Of a stretch of 64,000 nt of DNA, positions 63,695 to 64,000 are shown one piece after another. The DNA comes from JAMXLO01 sp963794185. GTDB taxonomy: Bacteria; Pseudomonadota; Alphaproteobacteria; Acetobacterales; Acetobacteraceae. Where the stretch lies: NCBI GenBank assembly GCA_963794185.1, contig CAWCDM010000137.1:7659-71658 (forward strand). Direction: 5' to 3'. The position numbers and the translations under genes were made by a program. The notes under the pieces were generated by a model. It saw nothing but the letters and a program-made list of their open reading frames with translations. It searched no databases and was not told the origin of the DNA. Numbering within the stretch: the first letter of the stretch is position 1; each line of letters opens with the position of its first letter.

Positions 63695-64000
63695 ATGGCG
63701 AGCGATTACACCGTCGGCGATCTGGTGGCTGAATTCCTACGCAATGCGGCGTGACCACCGCATTCGGCATCGCCTCGGTGCACAACATCCCGATGCTGGA
63801 CGCGATCGGCCGGCGCAACGCCATCCGCTTCGTCATGGCGCGGGGCGAACTCGGCGGCGCGCACATGGCGGACGGCTACGCCCGCGTGTCCGGCGGTCTC
63901 GGCGTGCGTTTTCCTCGACCGGACCAGGAGCGGCGAACGCCATCGGAGGACTGATCGAGGCGCGCTTCTCCGGCACGCGGTGCTGCACATCACCGGCCAG
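63695..64000 (+). pseudogene. ThDP-dependent acetolactate synthase-like enzyme, N-terminal part, frameshifted
   Basis: ATG 63695 follows AAAAGGAG. Frames combine to MASDYTVGDLVAEFLRNAGV, TTAFGIASVHNIPMLDAIGR, RNAIRFVMARGELGGAHMAD (ThDP-activating Glu) and GYARVSGGLGV, then GAANAIGGLIEARFSGT and VLHITGQ at the window edge. At least three single-base shifts occur in 300 bases (near 63750, 63910 and 63980). The gene runs off the right side. It resembles the ThDP enzyme at 51365-53014 in type but not closely in sequence. Confidence 0.75.

Noticed and set aside
1..64000. tRNA or rRNA genes
   Set aside because: No tRNA T-loop GTTCGANTC context with a matching cloverleaf and no rRNA motif was recognised by eye; a covariance search would be decisive.

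Overview
The window is a G+C-rich chromosomal segment from a Gram-negative proteobacterium. The gene repertoire (SBP_bac_5 and TRAP solute-binding proteins, Rieske and gentisate dioxygenases, mandelate-racemase-type enolase, TssL/TssM, HtrA, many amidohydrolases) and the class of dispersed palindromes fit an alphaproteobacterium, most plausibly Rhodospirillales/Acetobacteraceae-like. That placement is inference from gene content; no rRNA or other phylogenetic marker lies in the window.

Layout. 1-5651 is a graveyard of mobile DNA: the frameshifted 3' end of an oligopeptide-type binding protein, scraps of IS630 and IS200/IS605 elements, and a minus-strand group II intron whose reverse-transcriptase gene is split by a 2.75-kb serine-recombinase element (1892-4636) bounded by the 6-mer ATCGAA. 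5830-9769 has an amidohydrolase and a secreted haem-motif beta-propeller-like protein. 10309-16051 is a type VI secretion fragment: a peptidoglycan-binding/glucosaminidase protein, TssL with an OmpA domain, and TssM, followed by an HtrA protease. 17849-29008 holds mixed metabolic genes (gentisate 1,2-dioxygenase, lytic transglycosylase, quinone oxidoreductase, SCO protein, SMP-30 lactonase, hydroxyacid dehydrogenase, YciI, EamA exporter, TRAP binding protein, GNAT). 29714-32836 is a large PAS-GGDEF-EAL protein.

32852-54073 looks like a catabolic region made of several short transcription units: SDR, enoyl-CoA-hydratase-like protein and amidohydrolase; GST; aldo/keto reductase and class II aldolase; ring-hydroxylating dioxygenase alpha and beta; enolase-superfamily dehydratase with a solute-binding protein; ACMSD-like amidohydrolase; IlvD; cupin; PdxA; a ThDP enzyme; a shikimate-dehydrogenase-like protein. 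Together they suggest uptake, ring or sugar-acid processing and cleavage of carboxylated substrates; the substrate cannot be read from sequence. A low-G+C XRE-regulator islet (about 47.4-48.2 kb) sits between full-length ilvD and a truncated second ilvD.

54074-57214 is an accessory island lying between two 90%-identical copies of the aroE-like 3' end. It contains an overlapping BPSL0067-family (NlpC/P60-like amidase) / STY0301-family gene pair, a remnant of a second BPSL0067 gene, an intact IS630-type element and a resolvase fragment. 57200-64000 has a LysR regulator divergent from an MFS permease, an IS4-type element inserted in a dispersed palindrome, an alpha/beta hydrolase, a GNAT protein, a PEP-mutase-family lyase and the start of another ThDP enzyme that runs off the window.

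About twenty conserved genes are broken by single-base frameshifts although homology continues in the next frame. This is either a sequence-quality problem (uncorrected long reads or low coverage) or widespread decay; the mobile-element remnants are clearly old, but many of the others could be sequencing indels. Five families of dispersed palindromic repeats fill the intergenic gaps, often between convergent genes.
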